This document shows, in pieces, positions 1-7,301 of a stretch of DNA of 27,563 nt (position 1 is the first letter of the stretch; the number at the start of each line of letters is the position of its first letter). The position numbers were made by a program, and so were the translations under genes. This stretch comes from GCA-2697345 sp045565015 (lineage in GTDB: Bacteria; Pseudomonadota; Alphaproteobacteria; Rhodobacterales; Rhodobacteraceae), in the NCBI GenBank assembly GCA_045565015.1, contig JBJLGD010000034.1, positions 1 through 27,563 on the forward strand, written 5' to 3'. The notes under the pieces are model-generated. The model searched no databases. It was not told the origin of the DNA and saw only the letters and a list, made by a program, of their open reading frames with translations.

Positions 1-67
1 CTGGCAGCATACGGGTACCTAAACCCGCTACAGGGATAACAGCTTTTTTGATCTCAACTGCGATAAT
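1..67 (-). CDS. galU: UTP-glucose-1-phosphate uridylyltransferase, N-terminal start only (partial)
   Basis: Only the first ~22 codons are in the window; the gene runs off the left edge. The minus-strand translation contains KKAVIPVAGLGTRMLP, the nucleotide-binding N-terminus of GalU, which makes UDP-glucose from UTP and glucose-1-phosphate for exopolysaccharide and LPS. The frame has a TAA at 70-68 followed directly by ATT-ATC-GCA-GTT-GAG and no ATG, GTG or TTG before the conserved motif. An AGAGGG sequence lies six bases before the ATT, so I place the start at ATT (67); ATC at 64 is the alternative. It follows cpsG in the same direction after 222 bases in which I see nothing else. Family identity is firm from the motif; the start is inferred. 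Confidence 0.75.
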   Translation of the reverse strand, partial: MIAVEIKKAVIPVAGLGTRMLP

Positions 68-73
68 TTAAAA

Positions 74-79
74 CCCTCT
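74..79 (-). promoter_or_regulatory. Ribosome-binding site supporting an ATT start of galU
   Basis: AGAGGG on the minus strand, six bases before ATT at 67 and nine before ATC at 64. It decides the start because no standard start codon occurs between the in-frame stop and the conserved GalU motif. Confidence 0.5.
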
Positions 80-289
80 ATTTAATTTGAAGACCATCAT
101 TTTTAATCATTGATAGACGCCTAGTACTTTATTCTAAATTCAGTCATATATTACGAAACTGTACCAGGTCAAGGCGATGCAAAACGTTAGATCAGACCTC
201 ACCTAACTGCCTAATAAATTTAGGAAACCCTTACTTAACATTGTCCAATTACAACACATCAATTAAAAATTACTCGATTAGCCTAAGCA

Positions 290-1651
290 TCATCCGACAA
301 TCAGCTCACTCAACTCGGCAATTCTCTGCGCGAGTCCGCCAGCATTGTTACACATCTCAAGATTCAGCCTAACCAGTGGTTCGGTATTGGACTTACGTAA
401 GTTAAAGCGCCAATTGCCACAATCAAAACTCAGCCCATCCATATCATTTATCGACAGGGCTTGATCCTTGTAGGCCTCACTCACCCTCGCAAACGACGCG
501 CATGCGTCGGCCACAATGAAGTTAATCTCCCCACTGCTAGGAAATTTCTCCAGTCGATCCTGTATTAAGTTACCAAGTGAACAACCAGACATAGAAATTA
601 ACTCAAGAATGAGTAGCCAGGGCACCATTCCACTGTCGCAATAGGCAAAGTCACGAAAATAGTGGTGTGCAGATATTTCACCACCATAAACTGCACGCTC
701 AGTACGCATTGTCTCCTTAATGAACGCATGACCCGTTTTGGATTGTACGGCAATACCACCATTTTCAGCCACAATATCTTGCGTGTTCCAAACAACACGC
801 GGATCATGAACAATCTTGGCGCCCGCCTCACGGTCCAAAAACACCGAGGCCAAGAGGCCAATCACATACTCACCAGGCACGAACTGACCCTGCCTATCAA
901 AGAAAAAACACCGGTCAAAGTCACCATCAAAAGCGATGCCAAGATCTGCGCCCTCACGCACCACTACGTCCCCTGTGGCGGCGTGGTTTTCGGGCAAGAT
1001 TGGATTAGGAATGCCATTAGGAAACGTGTAATCAGGTACATGGTGTACGCGAATAAACTCTACAGGCGCACCGCGACGACCAAGCTCAGCCGCAATTGCA
1101 TCAAAACTTGGCCCTGCCGCACCATTACCAGAATTCACAACAACCCGCAGCGAGCACAGTGCACCCACGTCGATAAATCTCAACACACGTTCAACATATT
1201 TCGCACGAGCGTCAACCGAAATGTCTTTAACATCTAGGACACCAGTACCCTCTGCCCAATCCTCCATCTCGGCAAGGCGTTTAATCACCTGAAAGTCGTC
1301 CACATCATCTAGAGGACGCGAACACGACTTCACAATCTTGAGACCATTGTAATTAATCGGATTGTGCGAGGCGGTAACTTCGATGCCCGCAGAAGCACCA
1401 AACTCCGTGACAGCCCAGTACATTTCTTCAGTACCAGCCATACCTAGATTGAGTACAGTCAAGCCAGCATCGCAAACACCACGTGCCACAGCCTCTGTCA
1501 ATTCCAGCGAGGTCTCTCGGGCGTCATACCCAATCACGACAGCTCCAGCTCCGAAGTGTTGCGCGACGGCGCGACCAATACGGTAGGCTATGTGAGGATC
1601 AAAATTTACCCCAAGTTCTCCACGTATGTCGTAAGCCTTAAAGCAAGTCAA
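290..1651 (-). CDS. cpsG: Phosphomannomutase (alpha-D-phosphohexomutase family)
   Basis: Interconverts mannose-6-phosphate and mannose-1-phosphate for GDP-mannose, and possibly glucose phosphates, in the cytoplasm. The sequence follows E. coli CpsG/ManB closely: TCFKAYDIRG at the N-terminus, the phosphoserine loop EVTASHNP, the metal-binding loop AFDGDFDRC, the sugar-binding GGEISAHHYF and the C-terminal phosphate-binding RKSNTEP. I chose the TTG at 1651 (453 residues, near the 456 of E. coli CpsG) because AAGGG lies four bases upstream. An upstream in-frame GTG at 1717 would add 22 residues that do not look like the family and has no clear ribosome-binding site. Base composition is unlike the neighbours: two lines I counted are 50% GC, against 25% in a line of hemE. 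It is followed by galU, so the pair probably feeds surface polysaccharide. Confidence 0.93.
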   Translation of the reverse strand: MTCFKAYDIRGELGVNFDPHIAYRIGRAVAQHFGAGAVVIGYDARETSLELTEAVARGVCDAGLTVLNLGMAGTEEMYWAVTEFGASAGIEVTASHNPINYNGLKIVKSCSRPLDDVDDFQVIKRLAEMEDWAEGTGVLDVKDISVDARAKYVERVLRFIDVGALCSLRVVVNSGNGAAGPSFDAIAAELGRRGAPVEFIRVHHVPDYTFPNGIPNPILPENHAATGDVVVREGADLGIAFDGDFDRCFFFDRQGQFVPGEYVIGLLASVFLDREAGAKIVHDPRVVWNTQDIVAENGGIAVQSKTGHAFIKETMRTERAVYGGEISAHHYFRDFAYCDSGMVPWLLILELISMSGCSLGNLIQDRLEKFPSSGEINFIVADACASFARVSEAYKDQALSINDMDGLSFDCGNWRFNLRKSNTEPLVRLNLEMCNNAGGLAQRIAELSELIVG

Positions 1652-1972
1652 CGGGCCCTTAGACAGAGAACCACTCGTCAAAAACCAATACTTTCGAAAT
1701 GGCAAACTGTACCACACTCACAATGAACCCAACTATCACTGAAGAATATTTTCAAATAAGCTTTCCCTTACAATTCATTCAAAAAAACACAAAATACTGT
1801 TAAATTATCTTAAGCTTTAATCACTTTTGTGGCTGTGATGCAAACGGGGTTCGTGAGCTATGTATCAGACACTCTGTTGATAGCAACTATTCCTACCTAT
1901 TTTTGAAAGAAATTTGATTTACAAAAACATTACAAAGGAAACAACGTAAATCGTTGTTATTATTACTAGATA
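1652..1972. other. Intergenic stretch, no gene seen
   Basis: About 320 bases between cpsG and the tRNA gene. I see no supported coding frame; the only structure is the stem-loop at 1940-1958. The first 66 bases would be coding if cpsG began at the upstream GTG (1717). Confidence 0.6.
1940..1958 (-). terminator. Stem-loop downstream of tRNA-Met, probable terminator
   Basis: A perfect 7-bp inverted repeat (AACAACG / CGTTGTT) with a five-base loop, 15 bases past the tRNA 3' end on the transcribed strand. It is followed by a broken T-rich tract (TCCTTTG, then a T run further on). The stem is AT-rich and the T tract imperfect, so termination is likely but not certain. Confidence 0.45.
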
Positions 1973-2049
1973 TGGTAGCGGAGGAGGGACTTGAACCCCC
2001 GACAACCGGATTATGATTCCGATGCTCTAACCAGCTGAGCTACTCCGCC
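1973..2049 (-). tRNA. tRNA-Met (CAT)
   Basis: A 77-base cloverleaf read on the minus strand. The 7-bp acceptor stem pairs GGCGGAG with CTCCGCT (one G-U pair), followed by encoded ACCA. A 5-bp anticodon stem holds the seven-base loop ATCATAA with anticodon CAT, and the T arm has GGTTCAAGTCC. The paired first base of the acceptor stem favours an elongator methionine tRNA over an initiator, although a CAT anticodon could also be a tRNA-Ile2 precursor. Confidence 0.93.
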
Positions 2050-2168
2050 ACAATAGGAACATCCACTATTGCTCCTATCGAGACACGTCAAGTCAAATTT
2101 ATCATAAATGATTGCCATCTAAGAATTCAGGTGTAGTAATAATATTAAGTTAATAAAGGTAGGACAGT

Positions 2169-3581
2169 ATGAACATAGCATTAATCCTTAATAATATAGT
2201 TGGGACAAAAAATGTACTTTTAGATACCGAATGTGCATCTTATAACCAAGATTGGACTAGAAAATATATATCGACCCCACTGGCAGTTGTAAAACCAGCG
2301 TCAACACTTGAAGTAAGCCAAGTTGTTAGAGCTTGTTATGAAAATGAGGTGGCAATAGTTCCTATTTCAGGGAACACTGGGTTGTCCGGTGGAACCAGTG
2401 CAAACAATGCTGTTATGTTATCTCTAGAACGCCTAAATAAAATCCAGGAAATTAAAACTCAATCTCGGATAGCAATAGTGGACGCGGGAGTAATATTATC
2501 TAACCTGCATAGTGCTGTTGAAAAGTTTGATCTAGTGTTTCCACTAACGTTTGGAGCAAAAGGTTCCTCTATGGTAGGAGGAGTATTATCAACAAATGCT
2601 GGTGGCTCGAATGTATTAAAGTATGGAAATACTAGAACTTTATGTATGGGCCTTGAAGTTGTACTTCCAGACGGACGAGTATTGGACTTAATGAGTGAAT
2701 TGCATAAAGATAATACTGGTTATGATCTCAAAGATTTAATTATAGGTGCCGAAGGCACGTTAGGCATCATAACGGCTGCTGTTTTAAAATTAAGTCCCAG
2801 GCCAGTTGCTTATACAACGGCAATGATTGCTACTGGCTCATTGGACAATGCCCTAAAAGTATTAAATATATTACAAGAGAAGACTGGTGGAGGGGTGGAA
2901 GCATTTGAATATATGCCCAAGAACTATATTGAAACACATCTTAAAAAAATTCCTAATTCGCGACCACCTTTTGATAAATTTTATGATGTAAATATAATGT
3001 TAGAAATAGGGTCAACTATAGCTGGTGATAATATATCGCCAGTCACTGGGAAAAGTGTGTTAACCGAAAGTATAGAAGAAATTTTATCACAACTTTTAAC
3101 ATCTGGTGAACTTTTAGATGCTGTGATTGCACAGTCAGAATCACAACGAATTGAAATGTGGGAACGTCGAGAAGCGTCCGCAGAGATTACCATAACAAAC
3201 GAACCACTAATAATAACAGATATAGCTGTTCCATTAGATAATATATCAATTTTTATTGAAAAAATGGATGTAATTATCCAACAAATAGACCCAGGTTCAC
3301 GAGAGTTAACGGTAGCTCATCTAGGTGATGGTAACATCCACTACGCTATTTACCCCACTAAATTTGATGAGATATTGTTTGACAAATTAACTAACTGTCT
3401 TGAGGAAATAACACAGGAGCTAGGTGGTAGTTTTTCTGCAGAACATGGAATAGGCATATCGAAAAAGAAAAGTATGGCGCGTAGAAAAGATCCTGTGGCT
3501 TTGGAAGTTATGCGTTCAATTAAAATAGCTCTAGATCCAAAAAATCTTATGAATCCAGGTAAGGTTCTCCCAGATCCGTAG
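2169..3581 (+). CDS. FAD-linked 2-hydroxyacid dehydrogenase (GlcD / D2HGDH / DLD family)
   Basis: A flavoprotein of the vanillyl-alcohol-oxidase type that oxidises a D-2-hydroxyacid such as D-lactate, glycolate or D-2-hydroxyglutarate, passing electrons to the respiratory chain or an electron-transfer flavoprotein. The 470 residues show the FAD-binding N-terminal domain (PISGNTGLSGG near residue 60, NAGGSNVLKYGN near 145, GAEGTLGIITAA near 195). The C-terminal domain carries the metal or substrate histidines (HLGDGNIHY near 380, AEHGIGISKKK near 425). Length is normal for the single-subunit enzyme. AGGTAGGAC precedes the ATG. Its stop lies 13 bases from the stop of convergent hemC. The exact substrate cannot be read from the sequence; D-2-hydroxyglutarate or D-lactate are my best guesses. 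Confidence 0.88.
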   Translation: MNIALILNNIVGTKNVLLDTECASYNQDWTRKYISTPLAVVKPASTLEVSQVVRACYENEVAIVPISGNTGLSGGTSANNAVMLSLERLNKIQEIKTQSRIAIVDAGVILSNLHSAVEKFDLVFPLTFGAKGSSMVGGVLSTNAGGSNVLKYGNTRTLCMGLEVVLPDGRVLDLMSELHKDNTGYDLKDLIIGAEGTLGIITAAVLKLSPRPVAYTTAMIATGSLDNALKVLNILQEKTGGGVEAFEYMPKNYIETHLKKIPNSRPPFDKFYDVNIMLEIGSTIAGDNISPVTGKSVLTESIEEILSQLLTSGELLDAVIAQSESQRIEMWERREASAEITITNEPLIITDIAVPLDNISIFIEKMDVIIQQIDPGSRELTVAHLGDGNIHYAIYPTKFDEILFDKLTNCLEEITQELGGSFSAEHGIGISKKKSMARRKDPVALEVMRSIKIALDPKNLMNPGKVLPDP

Positions 3582-3594
3582 TTTAAAGGAGCCT

Positions 3595-4527
3595 TTATAA
3601 CCAAGAGAAAAAATCAGAAGGTGCTTTTGATCGGAGCCGCTCAGCCAGTTCAATGCCTAGCTCCTCAGCATCTTCTTCTAAACAGATACCAGACTCAGTC
3701 AGCTTTTGACTTCCATCAGGTTTTATAATTTCTGCTTTAAAATGCATATTACCATTTTCGAGTATAGCACAACCTGCAATTGGTGTCTGGCAAGACCCAT
3801 CAAGAGCTTTTAAGTACGCGCGTTCACACCTCAAAACTCTCTCTGTTTTATAGTCATTAATTCTTTCTAATAAATGAGCAGCAGATAAATCAGACACGCG
3901 TCTCTCTATCCCTATTACTCCTTGTGCAACAGCAGGAACCATATCACCAATTTCAATTGGAAAAATTGGTACATCAGAAATTCGAAGACGATTCAAACCA
4001 GCCATCGCAAGTAAAGTCCCAGAGGCGATACCAGATCTTAGTTTTTGTAATCGGGTTTGAACATTTCCACGAAAATCAATAACCTGCAAATCATTTCGAA
4101 AATTCAATACTTGCGCTGTTCTTCGTACGCTAGATGTACCTAAAATTGCGTCATTAGGTAGATCATCTATCGAAGAATACTCAAATGACAAAAAAGCATC
4201 TCTTATGTCTTCTCTAGGAAGATATGAATCAATTTGAAGACCACCCGGTTGTAAGACGGGCATATCTTTCATGGAGTGTACGGCAATATCAATAGTTCCC
4301 GTGAGAAGTTCATGTTCAATTTCTTTGGTAAATAATCCCTTCCCGCCTATTTCTTTTAAATGACAGTCAGTTATTAAATCACCACTAGTTGTTATTTTAA
4401 CAATTTCAAATGCAGTAAACGGCAACTCAAATTCTGCTGAAAGACGGTTTCGGACTTCTTCTGCTTGAGCCACAGCCAGTAAGGACCCACGCGTCCCTAT
4501 TCTCAGAGGCTTTTTAGGAGAAGGAAT
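3595..4527 (-). CDS. hemC: Porphobilinogen deaminase (hydroxymethylbilane synthase)
   Basis: Joins four porphobilinogen molecules into hydroxymethylbilane in haem synthesis. Visible features are RIGTRGSLLAVAQA at the N-terminus, the catalytic Asp in HSMKDMP (about residue 88), GTSSVRRTAQ, and the cofactor-attachment Cys in LDGSCQTP (about residue 246). The conserved RIGTRGS motif lies upstream of every in-frame ATG, GTG or TTG: the nearest, GTG at 4473, would delete it. An AGAGGT sequence nine bases before ATT (4527) gives a 310-residue protein of normal length starting (M)PSPKKPLRIGTRGS. I therefore place the start at ATT. The gene lies downstream of rmlA in the same direction, 115 bases away, with a small leader ORF just ahead. 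A one-base indel near the start is the main alternative to a rare start codon. Confidence 0.93.
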   Translation of the reverse strand: MPSPKKPLRIGTRGSLLAVAQAEEVRNRLSAEFELPFTAFEIVKITTSGDLITDCHLKEIGGKGLFTKEIEHELLTGTIDIAVHSMKDMPVLQPGGLQIDSYLPREDIRDAFLSFEYSSIDDLPNDAILGTSSVRRTAQVLNFRNDLQVIDFRGNVQTRLQKLRSGIASGTLLAMAGLNRLRISDVPIFPIEIGDMVPAVAQGVIGIERRVSDLSAAHLLERINDYKTERVLRCERAYLKALDGSCQTPIAGCAILENGNMHFKAEIIKPDGSQKLTESGICLEEDAEELGIELAERLRSKAPSDFFSWL

Positions 4528-4536
4528 ATTATACTT

Positions 4537-4542
4537 ACCTCT
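4537..4542 (-). promoter_or_regulatory. Ribosome-binding site for an ATT start of hemC
   Basis: AGAGGT on the minus strand, nine bases before ATT at 4527. Its first two bases are also the last two bases of the stop codon (TAG) of the leader ORF at 4541-4579, so translation of the leader could be coupled to hemC. Confidence 0.5.
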
Positions 4543-4579
4543 AAAAATTTTTCTGACTCGACTTATATATTTTTACCAT
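4541..4579 (-). other. Possible 12-codon leader ORF upstream of hemC
   Basis: ATG at 4579 opens a frame reading MVKIYKSSQKNF and ending at TAG (4543-4541). AAGGA lies about nine bases before its ATG. The TAG overlaps the hemC ribosome-binding site. It may be a leader peptide, a chance frame, or the remains of the original hemC start separated from the gene by an indel. Confidence 0.35.
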
Positions 4580-4642
4580 AGCTTCTAATCCTTAATTTCT
4601 TCTTATTACAAAGTGCTCAGAACCCTAATTACAATGATTTTT

Positions 4643-5518
4643 TTATTCCCCAAGTAGTGATAAAAGATAATCTCCATAATCAGTATTACTAAAATACCTA
4701 GCAGCCTTTTCTAATTGATACAGATCAATCCATCCCTTATTAAATGCTATTTCTTCTAAATTAGCCACCTGCAGACCTTGACGTTTTTGTAAAGTTTTTA
4801 CAAAATTTCCAGCCTCGATTAAGCTTCCATGAGTCCCTGTGTCAAGCCACGCATAGCCACGCCCAATTTTTTCAACCCTTAGTAAAGATTTCTTTAAATA
4901 AAGCTCTAAAAGAGTTAAGATTTCGAGTTCCCCTCGTCTCGACGGGTTAAGTGTCTTAGCTAACTCTGGTGCGTCTTCATCAAGAAAATATAAACCCGTT
5001 GCGACATAATTTGATGTAGGCTCTAAAGGTTTTTCTACTAGACTATTTACTAATCCGTCAGAGTTAAACCCAATTACACCGTACCTTCTTGGATCAGCAA
5101 CGTGATAACCAAAAATGGTCGCACCAGATTTATAATTACCTGCTCTCTCAAGTATTTCAGGCAAGCCGTGACCAAAAAAAATATTATCTCCAAGGATTAA
5201 AGCTGATGGTGCTCCATTGAGGAATTTTTCTGCTAAAATATAAGCTTGCGCAATCCCATCTGGACTCGGTTGCACAATAAAGGTTAGGCTAATTCCCCAA
5301 TGCTTACCGTCACCCAAAAGCCTCTTAAATGAAGGCAAATCCTCTGAAGTAGTAATAATAGCTATATCTCTAATACCTGAAACCATCAAAACTGATAAAG
5401 GATAGTAAATCATAGGTTTATCGTAAATAGGCAAAAGTTGCTTTGAAATTCCAAGTGTAATTGGATATAGTCTTGAACCTGAACCTCCAGCTAAAATTAT
5501 CCCCTTTCGTTTTTTCAT
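4643..5518 (-). CDS. rmlA: Glucose-1-phosphate thymidylyltransferase
   Basis: Makes dTDP-glucose from dTTP and glucose-1-phosphate, the first step towards dTDP-rhamnose and related sugars. The 291-residue protein has the nucleotidyltransferase loop LAGGSGSRLYPIT at residues 10-22, SKQLLPIYDKPMIYYPL next to it, LILGDNIFFGHGL near 106-118, EKPLEPTSNYVATGLYF and AWLDTGTH. All are standard for RmlA, and the length is normal. The ATG overlaps the rmlB stop by four bases, which implies translational coupling. It is the last gene of the rmlC-rmlB-rmlA set and is followed by hemC. Confidence 0.96.
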   Translation of the reverse strand: MKKRKGIILAGGSGSRLYPITLGISKQLLPIYDKPMIYYPLSVLMVSGIRDIAIITTSEDLPSFKRLLGDGKHWGISLTFIVQPSPDGIAQAYILAEKFLNGAPSALILGDNIFFGHGLPEILERAGNYKSGATIFGYHVADPRRYGVIGFNSDGLVNSLVEKPLEPTSNYVATGLYFLDEDAPELAKTLNPSRRGELEILTLLELYLKKSLLRVEKIGRGYAWLDTGTHGSLIEAGNFVKTLQKRQGLQVANLEEIAFNKGWIDLYQLEKAARYFSNTDYGDYLLSLLGE

Positions 5519-6555
5519 TTATTTACACCTAATCTATTTTTTACAGAGTAATTTTTTTGAAGCGGTCTCCACCAATCTTTATTTTCAAGATACCATTTAA
5601 TAGTAAACTGTAGACCTTCATCCAGAGACACTTTTGGTTTCCAACCTAGTTCTGTCTGAATGCGCGTAGAATCTACAGCGTAACGGATATCGTGCCCAGG
5701 TCTATCTTCAACAAATACAATCTGCTTAGAATAAGTTTGTTCTGATGGGAGTAAGCGATCCAAGATTTCACAAGATTTTAATGCTATTTCCAGATTAGTA
5801 TATTCACTATCTCCGCCAATATTGTAAGTTCTTCCAGGTTTCCCTGTATTAAGCACGCAAAGCAGTGCCTCTACATGATCACTAACAAACAACCAGTCTC
5901 GAACGTTTGCTCCACTCCCATATATGGGTATTGAATTACCTGAAATAGCGTTAATTATAATAGTCGGAATTAACTTCTCCGGAAATTGGTTATTTCCGTA
6001 GTTATTTGAACAATTAGTTATTAGAACTGGAAGATCGTATGTTGCAAACCATGCTCGAACAAGATGATCACCAGCCGCTTTTGATGCTGAATACGGGCTA
6101 TTTGGCGCATATGGATTAAGCTCAGTAAATTTTCCTGTCGACCCTAAACTACCATAAACTTCATCAGTTGAAACGTGGTGAAACCGGAATTCACTGGGCC
6201 TACCTTTTGAGATCCAGTACTCTTTTGCTACTTCTAGTAAATTAAAGGTTCCGTTTACGTTAGTCTTAATGAAAGGCTCTGGCCCATCGATTGAACGATC
6301 AACATGAGACTCAGCTGCTAAGTGCATAATAGAATCTGGTTCATGTTTAAAAACAATTCGACGCATCTCAGAAAGATCACAAATATCAGCTCGTTCAAAA
6401 CTATAATTAGGCATTTTTTCAAAATTTTCAATATTTTTTAAGTAACCAGAATATTTTAAAGCATCTAAATTAATGACAAAATTACCTTTATTTACGGCTG
6501 CGTGTACAACAGCTGAACCTATAAAACCTGCCCCACCCGTAATTAAAATCTTCAT
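5515..6555 (-). CDS. rmlB: dTDP-glucose 4,6-dehydratase
   Basis: Converts dTDP-glucose to dTDP-4-keto-6-deoxyglucose with bound NAD. The 346-residue extended SDR shows the Rossmann loop TGGAGFIGS at residues 6-14, HLAAESHVDRS, the catalytic STDEVYG (Thr-Asp-Glu), YSASKAAGDH (the YxxxK pair), TNCSNNYGNNQFPEKLIP and RDWLFVSDH. These are the marks of RmlB rather than of a UDP-sugar epimerase. GAGGT six bases before the ATG is a good ribosome-binding site. The start overlaps the rmlC stop by four bases and the stop overlaps the rmlA start by four, so the three genes form one coupled operon. Confidence 0.96.
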   Translation of the reverse strand: MKILITGGAGFIGSAVVHAAVNKGNFVINLDALKYSGYLKNIENFEKMPNYSFERADICDLSEMRRIVFKHEPDSIMHLAAESHVDRSIDGPEPFIKTNVNGTFNLLEVAKEYWISKGRPSEFRFHHVSTDEVYGSLGSTGKFTELNPYAPNSPYSASKAAGDHLVRAWFATYDLPVLITNCSNNYGNNQFPEKLIPTIIINAISGNSIPIYGSGANVRDWLFVSDHVEALLCVLNTGKPGRTYNIGGDSEYTNLEIALKSCEILDRLLPSEQTYSKQIVFVEDRPGHDIRYAVDSTRIQTELGWKPKVSLDEGLQFTIKWYLENKDWWRPLQKNYSVKNRLGVNK

Positions 6556-7121
6556 TCTTTAACCTCAAACTCAAATGGACTTATTATGTCCAAAAAACTT
6601 TTCGAAATTCCGTCTTTAGATGGTGTGATTACTACCTCCAAATCCAAACCCCAATCAATATTAATTTCTCGATCATTAAAATCTACTACATCCTTATGTT
6701 CAGGGGAATAATAATTGTTACAATTATAAGTTATTTCTGTTTCAATAACTTTTACAACAAAACCATGTAAAAAACCCTCTGGAACAAATAATTGCTTTCC
6801 ATTTTCAAAAATTAACTCTTCACTGACCCAATAGCCAAAAGTTGGGCTACCTACTCTTATATCCACCACTGCATCCAGAAAAGCATCACGCCCACACCAA
6901 ACAAGCTTTGCCTGCGCAAAAAGAGGGTAATGAAAGTTTAGCCCTCGCAATGTACCTACTTTTTTAGAAAAAGAATGATTATTTTGTACAAAATCACATT
7001 TGATGCCAATCTGCTCTAACGTCCTTTTACTGAAGCTTTCAGAAAAAAATCTCCTATCGTCTGAAGATAGTTTTGGGTGCACAGCTAATACGCCAGGTAT
7101 TTTTGTTCCTTTTATGTCCAT
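6552..7121 (-). CDS. rmlC: dTDP-4-dehydrorhamnose 3,5-epimerase family protein, catalytic His replaced by Asn
   Basis: A cupin-fold protein of 189 residues. The family epimerises C3 and C5 of dTDP-4-keto-6-deoxyglucose. Recognisable motifs are FFSESF, FVQNNHS, LRGLNFHYP (residues 58-66), VVDIRVGSPTFGYW, FVPEGFLHGF, ITYNCNNYYSPEH and PSKDG. In normal RmlC the second-last motif group reads LRGLHFQ or LRGLHYQ and its His is the catalytic base paired with an Asp near the C-terminus. Here that His is Asn (codon AAC at 6938-6936), while the Asp (PSKD, residue 170) and the Tyr (about 132) remain. ATG at 7121 directly follows a GTG at 7124; a TAA stands just before, so the start lies at one of the two, neither with a strong ribosome-binding site. 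It is first in the operon with rmlB and rmlA. It may be a weak, altered or single-carbon epimerase. Confidence 0.88.
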   Translation of the reverse strand: MDIKGTKIPGVLAVHPKLSSDDRRFFSESFSKRTLEQIGIKCDFVQNNHSFSKKVGTLRGLNFHYPLFAQAKLVWCGRDAFLDAVVDIRVGSPTFGYWVSEELIFENGKQLFVPEGFLHGFVVKVIETEITYNCNNYYSPEHKDVVDFNDREINIDWGLDLEVVITPSKDGISKSFLDIISPFEFEVKE

Positions 7122-7301
7122 CACTTAGCCGTATAAGGTTTACTATCTATTTTTATATACCTTTTATAACATATAAACTACTGAAGATTAATCTCTGCCA
7201 TGCAACGTAATTAATCCAAATAAATATGTTAAAGAAATTATCTTTTCAGTTTATTTTATCTAAAGACTCTTTCAATGTATGTGATATAGAAATACCTAAT
7301 T

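Noticed and set aside
662..1237. Long open frame on the plus strand opposite cpsG
   Set aside because: Antisense to a fully conserved phosphomannomutase; its translation has no family-like motif and its length reflects the GC-rich third positions of cpsG.
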